A model generated the notes under the pieces. It did not search any database, was not told where the DNA came from, and worked only from the letters and a program-made list of their open reading frames with translations. The position numbers and the translations under genes were made by a program. Shown piece by piece: positions 7,834 through 15,489 of a stretch of DNA of 15,489 nt; the stretch's first letter is position 1; each line of letters begins with the position of its first letter. Source of the stretch: Bacteroidaceae bacterium (GTDB taxonomy: Bacteria; Bacteroidota; Bacteroidia; Bacteroidales; Bacteroidaceae); assembly GCA_028709135.1 (NCBI GenBank), contig JAQVXN010000010.1, positions 1 through 15,489 of the forward strand, in the 5' to 3' direction.

Positions 7834-7918
7834 CCTAGAGTCAACAAGCAAGCGCAAAATTAATTGAACTGTTTCATGAATTGGAGTTTAGCAAAGAAAG
7901 GTTCAATTTAACTCTGGG
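7834..7918. other. Nested inverted repeat between the operon promoter and the right repeat arm
   Basis: CCTAGAGT (7834-7841) pairs with ACTCTGGG (7911-7918), with one G-T pair. Inside it AATTGAAC (7862-7869) pairs exactly with GTTCAATT (7901-7908). The two stems are nested around a 31-nt loop, with a 20-nt unpaired segment on one side and TA on the other. It has no T-run, so it is not a typical terminator. It lies just upstream of the CotH-operon promoter and could be an operator-like or structural element, or chance pairing in AT-rich DNA. Confidence 0.3.
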
Positions 7919-7957
7919 TCTATTATTTATCTTCGTTTTCTTTTTTGTGAAAATACA

Positions 7958-8218
7958 GACCGCAAAATAAACTATTGCTTTTAAAGAATTGATTCGATCG
8001 TGTTTCCTCAATTTTTACATGCTCAATCAAAGTTGGTGACGCAGTGCGTCACAAAAGAAACGCAGTGCGTCATAAAAAAAACACGTCGCGTCACAAAAGA
8101 AACGCACCGCGTCACATAGAATGAGAAGTAACAGCTCATTTAAAACACTATATCCTGATACAATTTCAGCCAAATTAATGAAATGTATCAAGTGTATCGA
8201 AGGCACTACAAGGTAAAA
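7958..8218 (-). repeat. Right arm of the long inverted repeat (partner at about 105-387)
   Basis: Read on the minus strand this matches 105-387 in the same order: a GATACACTTGATACATTTC block, the TTACTTCTCATTCTATGTGA block, the 21-bp array, then the block ending in ACGATCGAATC and TTTATTTT. The longest exact match is 8017-8073 (57 nt). The two arms enclose about 7.6 kb holding the small ORF, the J-protein gene and the CotH operon. The minus-strand 67-codon frame at 8027-8230 that crosses this arm is a by-product of the 21-bp periodicity; its N-terminal half is frame-shifted relative to the other arm. Confidence 0.85.
8036..8115 (-). repeat. 21-bp tandem array in the right arm (one unit fewer)
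   Basis: On the minus strand this has three full 21-bp units plus a partial one, against four plus a partial in the left arm. The final unit is GTGACGCAGTGCGTCAC at 8036-8052, a 17-nt odd palindrome. The units are related to but not identical with those at 207-308, and the unit that is duplicated in the left arm is single here. Confidence 0.82.
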
Positions 8219-8230
8219 TGTTGCGTTCAT

Positions 8231-8927
8231 CCGAGAAATGTGTAGTTGATAGACATAATATTGAATGTTAACGACTTAAATATAATTATTATCGTATAAC
8301 AGAATAGCAATACACTGATACTATTATATTTAGAATTATACTATAGAACAAACGTTATAATTTAGATAACAGACGGCTCTATTTGAGTAATACACTCCTA
8401 TGAGCTTTCATTTTTAGACTACTTTGATCAAAACTTCGTGTTTGAAAAAATTCATCCTCAACATCTTAAGGTTTTAATGCCACAACCTAATTTTTTAGTT
8501 AAAGACATTATCCCCTATTATCCCCATTCATATGTTTTCTATCATTCAACATACATATTCATGTTTTTTGAGATAATTTATTATTTACATTCTTAGAGAT
8601 CCAAGAGACTATTCGTAAAAACACCCATACTTCTCATAAAAAGCGCAACAAAGAAATTTTGAATTCGAACAAATTATTTCATCAAAAAAGCAACAACCAA
8701 TTAGTAGGATTAAATGCAGTTTGATCTAATTTCGAAAATGGATTAATTTTTATTTAATGAATAATTATTGCATTTATTTCTATTGTACTTATCTATCAAA
8801 AACAGTAAAAGAGCAAACAAATTAGCGGTAAAACAGCAAAAAAAGCGAGAAAATATCCATTAAAGGTTACAAAACGAGAGTAAAATCAAGAAAAACAAAT
8901 ACAAACTAAAACTTTACATCATATATT
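8231..8927. other. AT-rich intergenic stretch, no gene seen
   Basis: About 700 bases between the right repeat arm and the gltB promoter. It is very AT-rich with many stops on both strands. The longest open frame I noted is 39 codons at 8477-8596, with low-complexity aromatic composition and no ribosome-binding site. No tRNA-like cloverleaf, riboswitch motif, terminator hairpin or repeat family was recognised. The 3' part (about 8780-8927) is purine-rich on the + strand and could hold upstream regulatory sites for gltB, but I cannot name one. Confidence 0.6.
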
Positions 8928-8958
8928 TTTGACAAATTACAGGAAATGCTTAATTTTG
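8928..8958 (+). promoter_or_regulatory. Bacteroidetes-type promoter of gltBD
   Basis: TTTG at 8928-8931, a 19-nt spacer, then TAATTTTG at 8951-8958 matches the Bacteroidetes housekeeping promoter (TTTG at -33, TAnnTTTG at -7) exactly in both boxes and spacing. Transcription would start near 8963-8966, giving a leader of about 20-25 nt before the gltB ATG at 8987. AAAAGGAA just upstream of the ATG can serve as a ribosome-binding site and supports that start over the next ATG at 9005. Confidence 0.85.
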
Positions 8959-8986
8959 CAGTCAAATTGATCCATTAAAAGGAATA

Positions 8987-11900
8987 ATGAATACAAAAAG
9001 TAAAATGACAGACAAAATCAGAAAAGAAAAAGGTCTATATCAAAGTGTGCAGGAACATGATGCCTGCGGCATTGGTATGGTGGTCAACATCCACGGCACG
9101 AAAAGCCACACCTTGGTAGAGCAAGCTCTGACCGTACTGGAAAACATGCGTCATCGCGGAGCTGAAGGTGCCGATAAGAAATCAGGCGACGGCGCAGGCA
9201 TCTTACTTCAGATTCCTCACGAGTTTATTCTATTGCAAGGCATTGCCGTCCCTGAGAAGGGTCACTACGGCACGGGACTTATTTTTATGCCTAAGGATGA
9301 AGAACGCCGCAATCGCCTCACTGCACTGGTAGAAGAAGAAGCTCTGAAAGCTGGTATGCAAATTACTCATTGGCGCGAAGTTCCTGTAGATTCCAGTCAA
9401 TTAGGTGAAACCGCATTGGAGTCAGAACCTCAAATTGTGCAAATTTTTGTTGTTCCTGTCAATGAACTTCCTACAGACGATTTAGAGCGTCAATTATATT
9501 TGATGCGTAAAAAAATCGAACGCCGTACAAACGACGAAGATTTTTATATTGTGTCTCTCAGTGCCAAACACATTGTATATAAAGGCATGCTTTCAAGTAT
9601 GCAACTGCGCATTTATTTCAAAGACTTGCAAAGTCCATACCTCACTAGCGGACTCGCTTTGGTTCACTCACGCTTTTCTACGAACACTTTTCCACGCTGG
9701 TCTCTGGCACAACCATTCCGCCTGCTCGCTCACAACGGCGAAATTAACACCATTCGTGGCAACCGAGCATGGATGACTGCACGAGAGAATGTACTTTCAT
9801 CTAAATTTTTGGGGAAAACAAAAGATATTTCACCTGTCATTGAACCAAATATGAGCGATTCAGCATCGCTTGACAATGTTTTGGAATTTCTGGTTATGAG
9901 CGGACTAAGTCTGCCGCAAGCCATGGCTATCTTAATTCCGGAAAGTTTCAATGACAAGAATCCTATTAGTCAGAAATTAAAAGATTTTTATGAGTACTAT
10001 TCCATTTTAATGGAACCTTGGGACGGTCCGGCAGCTATTATCTTTAGTGACGGTCGTTATGCGGGTGGCATGCTGGATCGCAATGGTTTGCGCCCTGCAC
10101 GCTACACTATTACAACTGATGGTCTCATGATTGTTGCCAGTGAAGTAGGTGTCATGAACATTGATCCTACTAAAGTAGCTCAAAAAGGCCGTTTACAACC
10201 CGGTAAAATTATCTTGATAGACACCGAGCAAGGCAAAATCTATTATGATGGAGAAATTAAAGACCAATTGGCAGGAGAACATCCCTACGGCACTTGGCTT
10301 AGTACAAACCGTATCCAACTTGAAAAGCTTAAAAGTGGACGTAAAATAGACAATACAGTTCCTCATTTTAGCCGTCAATTACAAGGATTTGGTTTTGGTC
10401 AAGAAGATATTACCCGTACTATTATTCCAATGTGTATAAACGGATCGGAACCCAGTGGAGCTATGGGCAACGATACCCCTTTAGCTGCGTTGAGTGACCG
10501 CCCGCAAATATTCTTCAACTATTTCCGTCAACAATTTGCACAAGTTACAAATCCTGCCATTGATCCTATCCGCGAAGAACTCGTTATGAGTCTCACAGAA
10601 TATATTGGTGCTGTAGGTTCCAATATTCTTTCTCCAGACGAAGGTAATTGTAAAATGGTACGTCTTCCATACCCGATCTTAAACAATACACAACTTGACC
10701 TACTCTGCAACATTCGATATAAAGGTTTCAACAGTATTAAACTGCCTATCGTTTTTGAAATTTCAAAAGGAGAGGATGGATTGCGCAAATCTCTGCTCGA
10801 TCTCTGTCACAGAGCTGAAGAGAGTGTGGAACAAGGTTTCAATTACATTATTCTAAGTGACCGTTATACAGATGAAACACATGCTGCAATTCCTTCTCTA
10901 TTAGCTGTCAGTGCAGTGCACCATTATCTTATCGCCGTAGGTAAACGCGTACAGACCGCCCTCATTGTAGAAAGCGGAGAAATAAAAGAAACCATGCACG
11001 CTGCTTTGCTATTAGGTTACGGAGCTTCTGCCATTAATCCATACATGGTTTTTGCAATTATTGATGAACTCGTCAAAAAAGGTAAGATTCAGGAGAATTA
11101 CGAAACAGCAGAAAAGAATTATATTAAAGCGACTTGTAAAGGATTTTATAAAATCATGTCGAAAATGGGCATCTCCACCATTCGTAGTTATCGCGGAGCT
11201 AAGCTCTTTGAAAGCATTGGCTTAAGTGAAGATTTGCTGCATCAATATTTCGGAACTGAGATCTCAACGATTGGGGGTATTGGGCTGAAACAAATTGCTC
11301 ATGACGCCATAGCTTTCCATCATGCAGCTTATATTGCGAAAGATGATAACAGCAGTGGCATGTTGCAAAATAACGGTCAGTTTGTCTTCCGTAAAGACGG
11401 GATCCGCCATGCATGGACACCTGAAGTCATCGCAACCCTCCAACTGGCTACGCGATCAGGAGATTATACACAATATAAGAAGTACACCTCCCTCGTTGAC
11501 AATAAGGAAAAGCCAATTTTTATCCGTGACATGATGAATTTTAAACGAGCTGCTAAACCACTGCCTATAGAGGAAGTGGAACCAGTAGAAAGTTTAGTAA
11601 AACGTTTTGTTGCATCTGCCATGAGTTTCGGAGCTCTCAGCAAAGAAGCTCATGAAACCATTGCATTAGCTCTTAATAAACTGGGATCACGTAGCAATAC
11701 TGGTGAAGGCGGTGAAGATAGCGATCGTTTTACAGAAAAAGTTAACGGTGTTTCTCTAAACAGCAAAATCAAACAAATTGCTTCCGGACGTTTCGGCGTT
11801 ACAACGGCTTATCTGGTCAATGCAGAAGAAATTCAGATAAAAGTAGCTCAAGGAGCAAAACCAGGTGAAGGTGGACAATTACCAGGATTTAAAGTCAATG

Positions 11901-13504
11901 AAATCATTGCGAAAACACGCCATTCCATCCCCGGCATTTCTCTCATATCACCACCACCTCATCACGATATCTACTCTATTGAAGATTTGGCTCAGCTCAT
12001 TTTTGATTTGAAGAATGTCAATCCTAATGCCGCTATCAGTGTGAAGTTAGTCGCAGAAAGTGGCGTAGGAACTATTGCTGCTGGTGTAGCAAAAGCCAAA
12101 GCAGATCTGATTGTTATCTCAGGAGCGGAAGGAGGCACAGGAGCCTCTCCAATGTCTTCTACTCGATATGCGGGAATCTCTGCTGAAATCGGCTTGGCTG
12201 AAACACAACAAACTCTTGTAACAAATGGTTTACGTCAACAAGTACGTCTCCAAACTGACGGACAGCTTAAAACAGGACGAGACATCATTCTGATGGGACT
12301 GCTTGGTGCCGACGAATTCGGCTTTGGTACTTTGGTACTCATCGTTTTGGGCTGTGTTATGATGCGCAAATGCAATACAAACCTATGTCCAATGGGAGTA
12401 GCAACCCAAAATCCTCAACTTCGCAAATACTTCATTGGAAAAGATGAATATTTAGTTAACTATTTTACATTCTTAGCACAAGAAGTTCGTGAGTATCTTG
12501 CTGAAATGGGCTTTAAAAAATTTGAAGACATTATCGGTCGTACAGATCTTATTGGAAAGAAAAAAAATGGTGACGAAAAATTCGATTCTCTTGATTTTAC
12601 TCGTTTACTCATGAAAAACGAATCCAATGATAAACTCCATTATGATGGTCGCCCCTATCAGCAAATAGGGCATGTAATAGATGACAAACTCATACAAGAT
12701 TGCAGTGAATCTATTGAACACCGGACAGTAATTCATCAAGAATATCCAATCAAAAATACAGACCGTGCTGTAGGTGCAAAAATGTCCGGAATCATAGAAA
12801 AACGTTATGGTACAGATTATTTGCCTGACAGTACCATTAATATCATGTTTAATGGCTCAGCTGGTCAAAGTTTCGGAGCATTCCTCACCACAGGCATCAA
12901 CCTTAAACTTGAAGGCGAAACAAATGACTATTTGGGTAAGGGACTTAGCGGCGGACGCATCATTATTTTACCTCCACGGCGAAGTAATTTTAAAGCAGAA
13001 GAGAATATTATTGCCGGTAACACAGGTATCTATGGTGCTACACGTGGAGAGCTCTATGTAAATGGCCAAGTAGGCGAACGCTTTGGAGTGAGAAATTCCG
13101 GTGCCATTGCAGTCATCGAAGGTGCTGGCGACCATTGCTGCGAGTACATGACAGGCGGCCGCGTCGTTGTGCTTGGAAAAACTGGTAGTAATTTTGCAGC
13201 TGGTATGAGTGGTGGCATCGCCTATGTATGGGATCCTAACCATCATTTTGATTACTTCTGCAACATGGAAATGGTCGAATTAAGCCTGGTAGAAGACAGC
13301 GCTTCACGTAACGAGCTGCGTGAACTCATCCATAACCACTGGACTTATACAGACTCCGCCCTAGCCCGTCAAATGCTTGACGACTGGCAACACTACGTTC
13401 AAGAATTCATCCAAGTCATTCCTATTGAATACAAAAAAGTAATGCAAGAGGAAAAAGACCGTAAACTCAGAGAAAGAATTAGCAGTATCTGGAAAGAATT
13501 CTAA
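8987..13504 (+). CDS. gltB: Glutamate synthase (NADPH-type), large subunit
   Basis: A 1505-aa large (alpha) subunit of glutamate synthase, which takes ammonia from glutamine and adds it to 2-oxoglutarate to give glutamate. Residues 1-26 form a short propeptide; EHDACGIG places the nucleophilic Cys27 at the start of the class II amidotransferase domain (about 27-440), with HRGAEGAD and the HNGEINTIRGN motif. A central linker domain is followed by the FMN-binding synthase domain (about 820-1180) with KPGEGGQLPG at 958-967 and EGGTGASP at 1048-1055. Cys1123, Cys1129 and Cys1134 (C-x5-C-x4-C) match the 3Fe-4S site. The C-terminal part (from about 1250) has the Gly-rich repeats of the GXGXG beta-helix domain. 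Length and all key residues are normal. Its partner gltD lies 57 bp downstream, so this is the two-subunit NADPH form rather than the single-chain ferredoxin form. Confidence 0.97.
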   Translation: MNTKSKMTDKIRKEKGLYQSVQEHDACGIGMVVNIHGTKSHTLVEQALTVLENMRHRGAEGADKKSGDGAGILLQIPHEFILLQGIAVPEKGHYGTGLIFMPKDEERRNRLTALVEEEALKAGMQITHWREVPVDSSQLGETALESEPQIVQIFVVPVNELPTDDLERQLYLMRKKIERRTNDEDFYIVSLSAKHIVYKGMLSSMQLRIYFKDLQSPYLTSGLALVHSRFSTNTFPRWSLAQPFRLLAHNGEINTIRGNRAWMTARENVLSSKFLGKTKDISPVIEPNMSDSASLDNVLEFLVMSGLSLPQAMAILIPESFNDKNPISQKLKDFYEYYSILMEPWDGPAAIIFSDGRYAGGMLDRNGLRPARYTITTDGLMIVASEVGVMNIDPTKVAQKGRLQPGKIILIDTEQGKIYYDGEIKDQLAGEHPYGTWLSTNRIQLEKLKSGRKIDNTVPHFSRQLQGFGFGQEDITRTIIPMCINGSEPSGAMGNDTPLAALSDRPQIFFNYFRQQFAQVTNPAIDPIREELVMSLTEYIGAVGSNILSPDEGNCKMVRLPYPILNNTQLDLLCNIRYKGFNSIKLPIVFEISKGEDGLRKSLLDLCHRAEESVEQGFNYIILSDRYTDETHAAIPSLLAVSAVHHYLIAVGKRVQTALIVESGEIKETMHAALLLGYGASAINPYMVFAIIDELVKKGKIQENYETAEKNYIKATCKGFYKIMSKMGISTIRSYRGAKLFESIGLSEDLLHQYFGTEISTIGGIGLKQIAHDAIAFHHAAYIAKDDNSSGMLQNNGQFVFRKDGIRHAWTPEVIATLQLATRSGDYTQYKKYTSLVDNKEKPIFIRDMMNFKRAAKPLPIEEVEPVESLVKRFVASAMSFGALSKEAHETIALALNKLGSRSNTGEGGEDSDRFTEKVNGVSLNSKIKQIASGRFGVTTAYLVNAEEIQIKVAQGAKPGEGGQLPGFKVNEIIAKTRHSIPGISLISPPPHHDIYSIEDLAQLIFDLKNVNPNAAISVKLVAESGVGTIAAGVAKAKADLIVISGAEGGTGASPMSSTRYAGISAEIGLAETQQTLVTNGLRQQVRLQTDGQLKTGRDIILMGLLGADEFGFGTLVLIVLGCVMMRKCNTNLCPMGVATQNPQLRKYFIGKDEYLVNYFTFLAQEVREYLAEMGFKKFEDIIGRTDLIGKKKNGDEKFDSLDFTRLLMKNESNDKLHYDGRPYQQIGHVIDDKLIQDCSESIEHRTVIHQEYPIKNTDRAVGAKMSGIIEKRYGTDYLPDSTINIMFNGSAGQSFGAFLTTGINLKLEGETNDYLGKGLSGGRIIILPPRRSNFKAEENIIAGNTGIYGATRGELYVNGQVGERFGVRNSGAIAVIEGAGDHCCEYMTGGRVVVLGKTGSNFAAGMSGGIAYVWDPNHHFDYFCNMEMVELSLVEDSASRNELRELIHNHWTYTDSALARQMLDDWQHYVQEFIQVIPIEYKKVMQEEKDRKLRERISSIWKEF

Positions 13505-13509
13505 TTTGT

Positions 13510-13527
13510 GCCCGCATTCAAACGGGC
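13510..13527 (+). other. Small GC-rich hairpin between gltB and gltD
   Basis: GCCCG (13510-13514) pairs with CGGGC (13523-13527) around an 8-nt loop, 5 bp after the gltB stop. It stands out in AT-rich DNA but is not followed by a T-run, so it is unlikely to be a full terminator. It may protect the gltB mRNA end or act as a processing or partial stop site that sets the gltB:gltD ratio. Confidence 0.45.
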
Positions 13528-13561
13528 GAAAAATTAAAACACAAAATAATTTTCAACCAAC

Positions 13562-14902
13562 ATGGGAAATCCAAAAGCATTTATGACTATACCGCGCAAA
13601 GAAGCGGGTTACCGTCCTATTCACGACCGCATACACGACTATGGAGAAGTGGAGCAGACATTAAATTCTAAAGATCGTCAGGAGCAAGCAAGCCGTTGCA
13701 TGAATTGCGGCGTGCCTTTCTGCCATTGGGCATGTCCATTAGGAAGCAAAATACCAGAATGGAATGACGCCCTTTATAAAGGAGACTGGGAATTAGCCTT
13801 TAAACGTCTAAGCCGCACAAACGACTTCCCTGAATTTACAGGAAGAGTATGCCCCGCTTTATGCGAAAAGAGTTGCGTACTAAATCACGTTATGAGCGAG
13901 CCCAGTACAAATAGAGAAAATGAGTGCGCGATCGTTGAACGCGCTTTCATGGAAAGCTATATCACACCACGTCAATTTGAGCGCAACGGTAAAAAAGTTG
14001 CAGTCATTGGTTCTGGCCCCTCTGGACTTGCTACAGCCAATCGCCTCAACATGTCAGGCGTAGAAGTCACTATTTTTGATCGCGACCCAGCAGCAGGAGG
14101 ACTTTTGCGTTATGGTATTCCAAATTTTAAGCTCAACAAAGACATTATCGATCGTCGCATTAAACTGATGGAAGACGAGGGCATTCACTTTGAATATGGC
14201 AAAGTCATTGATATTAGCCATCTGCCAGAAGGTTTTGATGCCTATGCAATTTGCACCGGTACTCCCATTGCACGCGACCTTAATATCCCTGGACGGGAAC
14301 TTAAAGGAATCCATCTCGCTTTAGAATATCTGGGACAACAAAACAGAGTATTAGGTGGAGAAACGTTTACTGCAGCAGAACGTATACAAGCCAAAGGAAA
14401 GAAAGTTCTCGTTATTGGAGGCGGCGATACAGGATCTGACTGCATTGGCACTGCTCACCGTCAAGATGCTGTCGCTGTAACACAGATTGAAATCATGCCT
14501 AAACCGCCAATAGGCACTAATTCCGCGACACCATGGCCTAATTGGCCGATTATTCTAAAAACGACCTTCGCACATGAAGAAGGTTGTACTCGTCGCTGGT
14601 TACTCAATACAAATAAATTTATTGGAAAGAATGGGAAAGTGACTGGTGCCGAAGTTGAAGGCGTTACCTGGGAAGCAAATCCGGAAGGAGGGCGCCCCAT
14701 TATGAAACTAAACGGCAAAAAGGAAATCATTGAATGTGATCTTGTTCTTCTAGCCATGGGCTTTTTGAAACCACAGCAACCACAATTACCTGAAAATGTT
14801 TTTGTTGGGGGTGATGCCGCCAACGGAGCAAGTCTAGTAGTACGTGCTATCGCCTCTGGCCAAAAGACTAGTGAAGATATTTTGAAATATCTAAATAAAT
14901 AA
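13562..14902 (+). CDS. gltD: Glutamate synthase, small subunit (FAD/NADPH reductase)
   Basis: A 446-aa beta subunit that passes electrons from NADPH through FAD and 4Fe-4S clusters to the large subunit. The N-terminal cluster region carries Cys46, Cys49, Cys54 and Cys58 (CMNCGVPFCHWAC) and then Cys97, Cys101 and Cys105 (CPALCEKSC). The FAD-binding Rossmann motif GSGPSG is at 150-155 with GGLLRYGIPNFKL at 179-191. The NADPH-binding motif GGGDTG is at 286-291. The closing FAD motif VFVGGDAANGASLVVRAIASG spans 413-433. The loop between LLAMGF (396-401) and VFVGGD is only about 11 residues, shorter than in the roughly 470-aa enterobacterial proteins, which explains most of the length difference; this may be normal for Bacteroidetes. 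It lies 57 bp after gltB and is probably co-transcribed; no good promoter is seen in the gap. Confidence 0.96.
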   Translation: MGNPKAFMTIPRKEAGYRPIHDRIHDYGEVEQTLNSKDRQEQASRCMNCGVPFCHWACPLGSKIPEWNDALYKGDWELAFKRLSRTNDFPEFTGRVCPALCEKSCVLNHVMSEPSTNRENECAIVERAFMESYITPRQFERNGKKVAVIGSGPSGLATANRLNMSGVEVTIFDRDPAAGGLLRYGIPNFKLNKDIIDRRIKLMEDEGIHFEYGKVIDISHLPEGFDAYAICTGTPIARDLNIPGRELKGIHLALEYLGQQNRVLGGETFTAAERIQAKGKKVLVIGGGDTGSDCIGTAHRQDAVAVTQIEIMPKPPIGTNSATPWPNWPIILKTTFAHEEGCTRRWLLNTNKFIGKNGKVTGAEVEGVTWEANPEGGRPIMKLNGKKEIIECDLVLLAMGFLKPQQPQLPENVFVGGDAANGASLVVRAIASGQKTSEDILKYLNK

Positions 14903-14919
14903 ATTAATTTTTATTTATT

Positions 14920-14960
14920 AAAGTCTCTGCGCATTCTGTTGAAAGCGCAGAGACTTTTTT
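14920..14960 (+). terminator. Intrinsic terminator of gltBD
   Basis: A perfect 13-bp stem pairs 14920-14932 (AAAGTCTCTGCGC) with 14945-14957 (GCGCAGAGACTTT) around a 12-nt loop, and a run of six T lies at 14955-14960. It sits 18 bp after the gltD stop and separates the operon from the amidase gene. Confidence 0.93.
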
Positions 14961-15074
14961 GTTAATTTACCAACATTAAAACCATCTTTACATCTTTCTC
15001 TATTTTCACATTTTCACCGTCTACATTTCGTCAGATAGTTCATAATTTAAAAAGCCAAATTTCAAAATAAGTTG

Positions 15075-15082
15075 TATATTTG
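15075..15082 (+). promoter_or_regulatory. Probable -7 element for the amidase gene
   Basis: TATATTTG matches the Bacteroidetes -7 consensus TAnnTTTG in full. No TTTG is present 19 nt upstream, so the -33 box is absent or weak. Transcription would start near 15087-15089, which excludes translation starts further upstream (such as TTG 15072) and makes ATG 15090 nearly leaderless. Confidence 0.5.
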
Positions 15083-15101
15083 CAAGCAAATGAATTTTTA
15101 C

Positions 15102-15449
15102 ATGACACATTGCCATTCTACAAACCTAATTATTTTGGCTCTTTTTGCACTTTTAGCAGCCTGTCCACAAACAGTTTGCAGCAAAGATTTCACTCTCGTA
15201 ATAGATGCCGGCCATGGAGGCAATGATCCCGGCGCTATAGGCACCTACTCAAAAGAGAAAAATATTAATCTCAACGTAGCTCTCAAAGTCGGTGAACTTA
15301 TTCGTAAAAATTGCGAAAACGTAAAAATAATCTTTACACGTCAAACGGATGTTTTCGTCCCTCTTGATGATCGTGCAGATATAGCAAATAAAGCAAAAGC
15401 AGATCTGTTCATTTCTATTCATACGAATGCCCTTCCCGGAGGAATATAA
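15102..15449 (+). CDS. N-acetylmuramoyl-L-alanine amidase (amidase_3), truncated
   Basis: The N-terminal part of a zinc amidase that cuts the bond between N-acetylmuramic acid and L-alanine in peptidoglycan. From ATG 15102 it is 115 aa; ATG 15090 would add four residues but lies at the predicted transcription start. A hydrophobic leader (about 8-26) targets it for export; LAAC with Cys21 also resembles a lipobox. Zinc ligands are visible: His38 in DAGHGG, Glu52 in SKEKNIN and His107 in SIHTNA. The frame then stops at 15447-15449 right after LPGGI, where full proteins continue for 100 or more residues including the catalytic C-terminal Glu. The following 40 bases do not resume the family sequence in any frame, so this is more than a simple frameshift. 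As read, the product should be inactive. It may equally be called a pseudogene or a gene interrupted at the window edge. Confidence 0.85.
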   Translation: MTHCHSTNLIILALFALLAACPQTVCSKDFTLVIDAGHGGNDPGAIGTYSKEKNINLNVALKVGELIRKNCENVKIIFTRQTDVFVPLDDRADIANKAKADLFISIHTNALPGGI

Positions 15450-15489
15450 ATATTTTTTAAATTATTCGGAATCTAAACTACCTTTGATT

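Noticed and set aside
8027..8230. 67-codon minus-strand ORF.
   Set aside because: It lies in the right repeat arm, is built from the 21-bp units, and its upstream half is out of frame with the homologous left arm.
8477..8596. 39-codon + strand ORF in the intergenic stretch.
   Set aside because: Low-complexity aromatic composition, no ribosome-binding site or promoter, and no recognised family.
12968..13246. Antisense ORFs within gltB and gltD.
   Set aside because: They are shadows of well-conserved coding sequence on the other strand and show no family features.
13547..13554. TAATTTTC as a separate -7 element for gltD.
   Set aside because: The last base departs from the consensus, no TTTG lies 19 nt upstream, and the start would be only a few bases before the ATG.
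15072..15101. TTG at 15072 or ATG at 15090 as the amidase start.
   Set aside because: TTG 15072 precedes and overlaps the -7 element at 15075-15082, so it would lie upstream of the transcript. ATG 15090 would be almost leaderless; ATG 15102 keeps a normal signal peptide and is preferred, though 15090 cannot be excluded.

Overview
The window looks like a chromosomal segment from a member of the order Bacteroidales (Bacteroides/Prevotella-like). The base composition is AT-rich. Two promoters carry the Bacteroidetes -7 element TAnnTTTG, one of them with a TTTG box exactly 19 nt upstream. The proteins are typical of the phylum: a secreted CotH-like protein with a C-terminus resembling a type IX secretion sorting domain, a TolB/PD40-type lipoprotein, a polytopic protein resembling the DUF6057 family, and an amidase_3-type cell-wall amidase. 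The genus cannot be fixed from the sequence alone.

Layout. Positions 1-690 hold one arm of a long inverted repeat (about 105-387) with a 21-bp tandem array inside it, then a possible 49-aa small ORF (401-550). A short J-domain chaperone gene (690-1373, + strand) follows. It converges on a tightly packed four-gene minus-strand operon. In transcription order the operon encodes a CotH-kinase-like secreted protein (7690-5411), a six-TM membrane protein (5373-3742), a PD40 lipoprotein with a CxxCH motif (3725-2190) and a NudC-type Nudix NAD pyrophosphatase (2182-1409). The operon has a recognisable promoter near 7757-7787. The second arm of the inverted repeat lies at about 7958-8218, so the J-protein gene and the operon sit between two inverted copies of the same element.

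Positions 8231-8927 are an AT-rich stretch in which I see no gene. A clear Bacteroidetes promoter then drives gltB (8987-13504) and gltD (13562-14902), the two subunits of NADPH-type glutamate synthase, which turn 2-oxoglutarate plus glutamine into two glutamates. A strong intrinsic terminator closes this operon at 14920-14960. The window ends with a cell-wall amidase gene whose reading frame stops right after the second zinc-histidine motif (15449), so the protein lacks its C-terminal half.

The parts most worth following up are three. One is the four-gene CotH/membrane/lipoprotein/NudC operon, whose joint function I cannot name. The second is the pair of inverted repeats around it, with palindrome-containing 21-bp units that differ in copy number between the arms. 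The third is the abrupt break in the amidase at the right edge. No CRISPR array, rRNA, tRNA, transposase or recombinase was seen.
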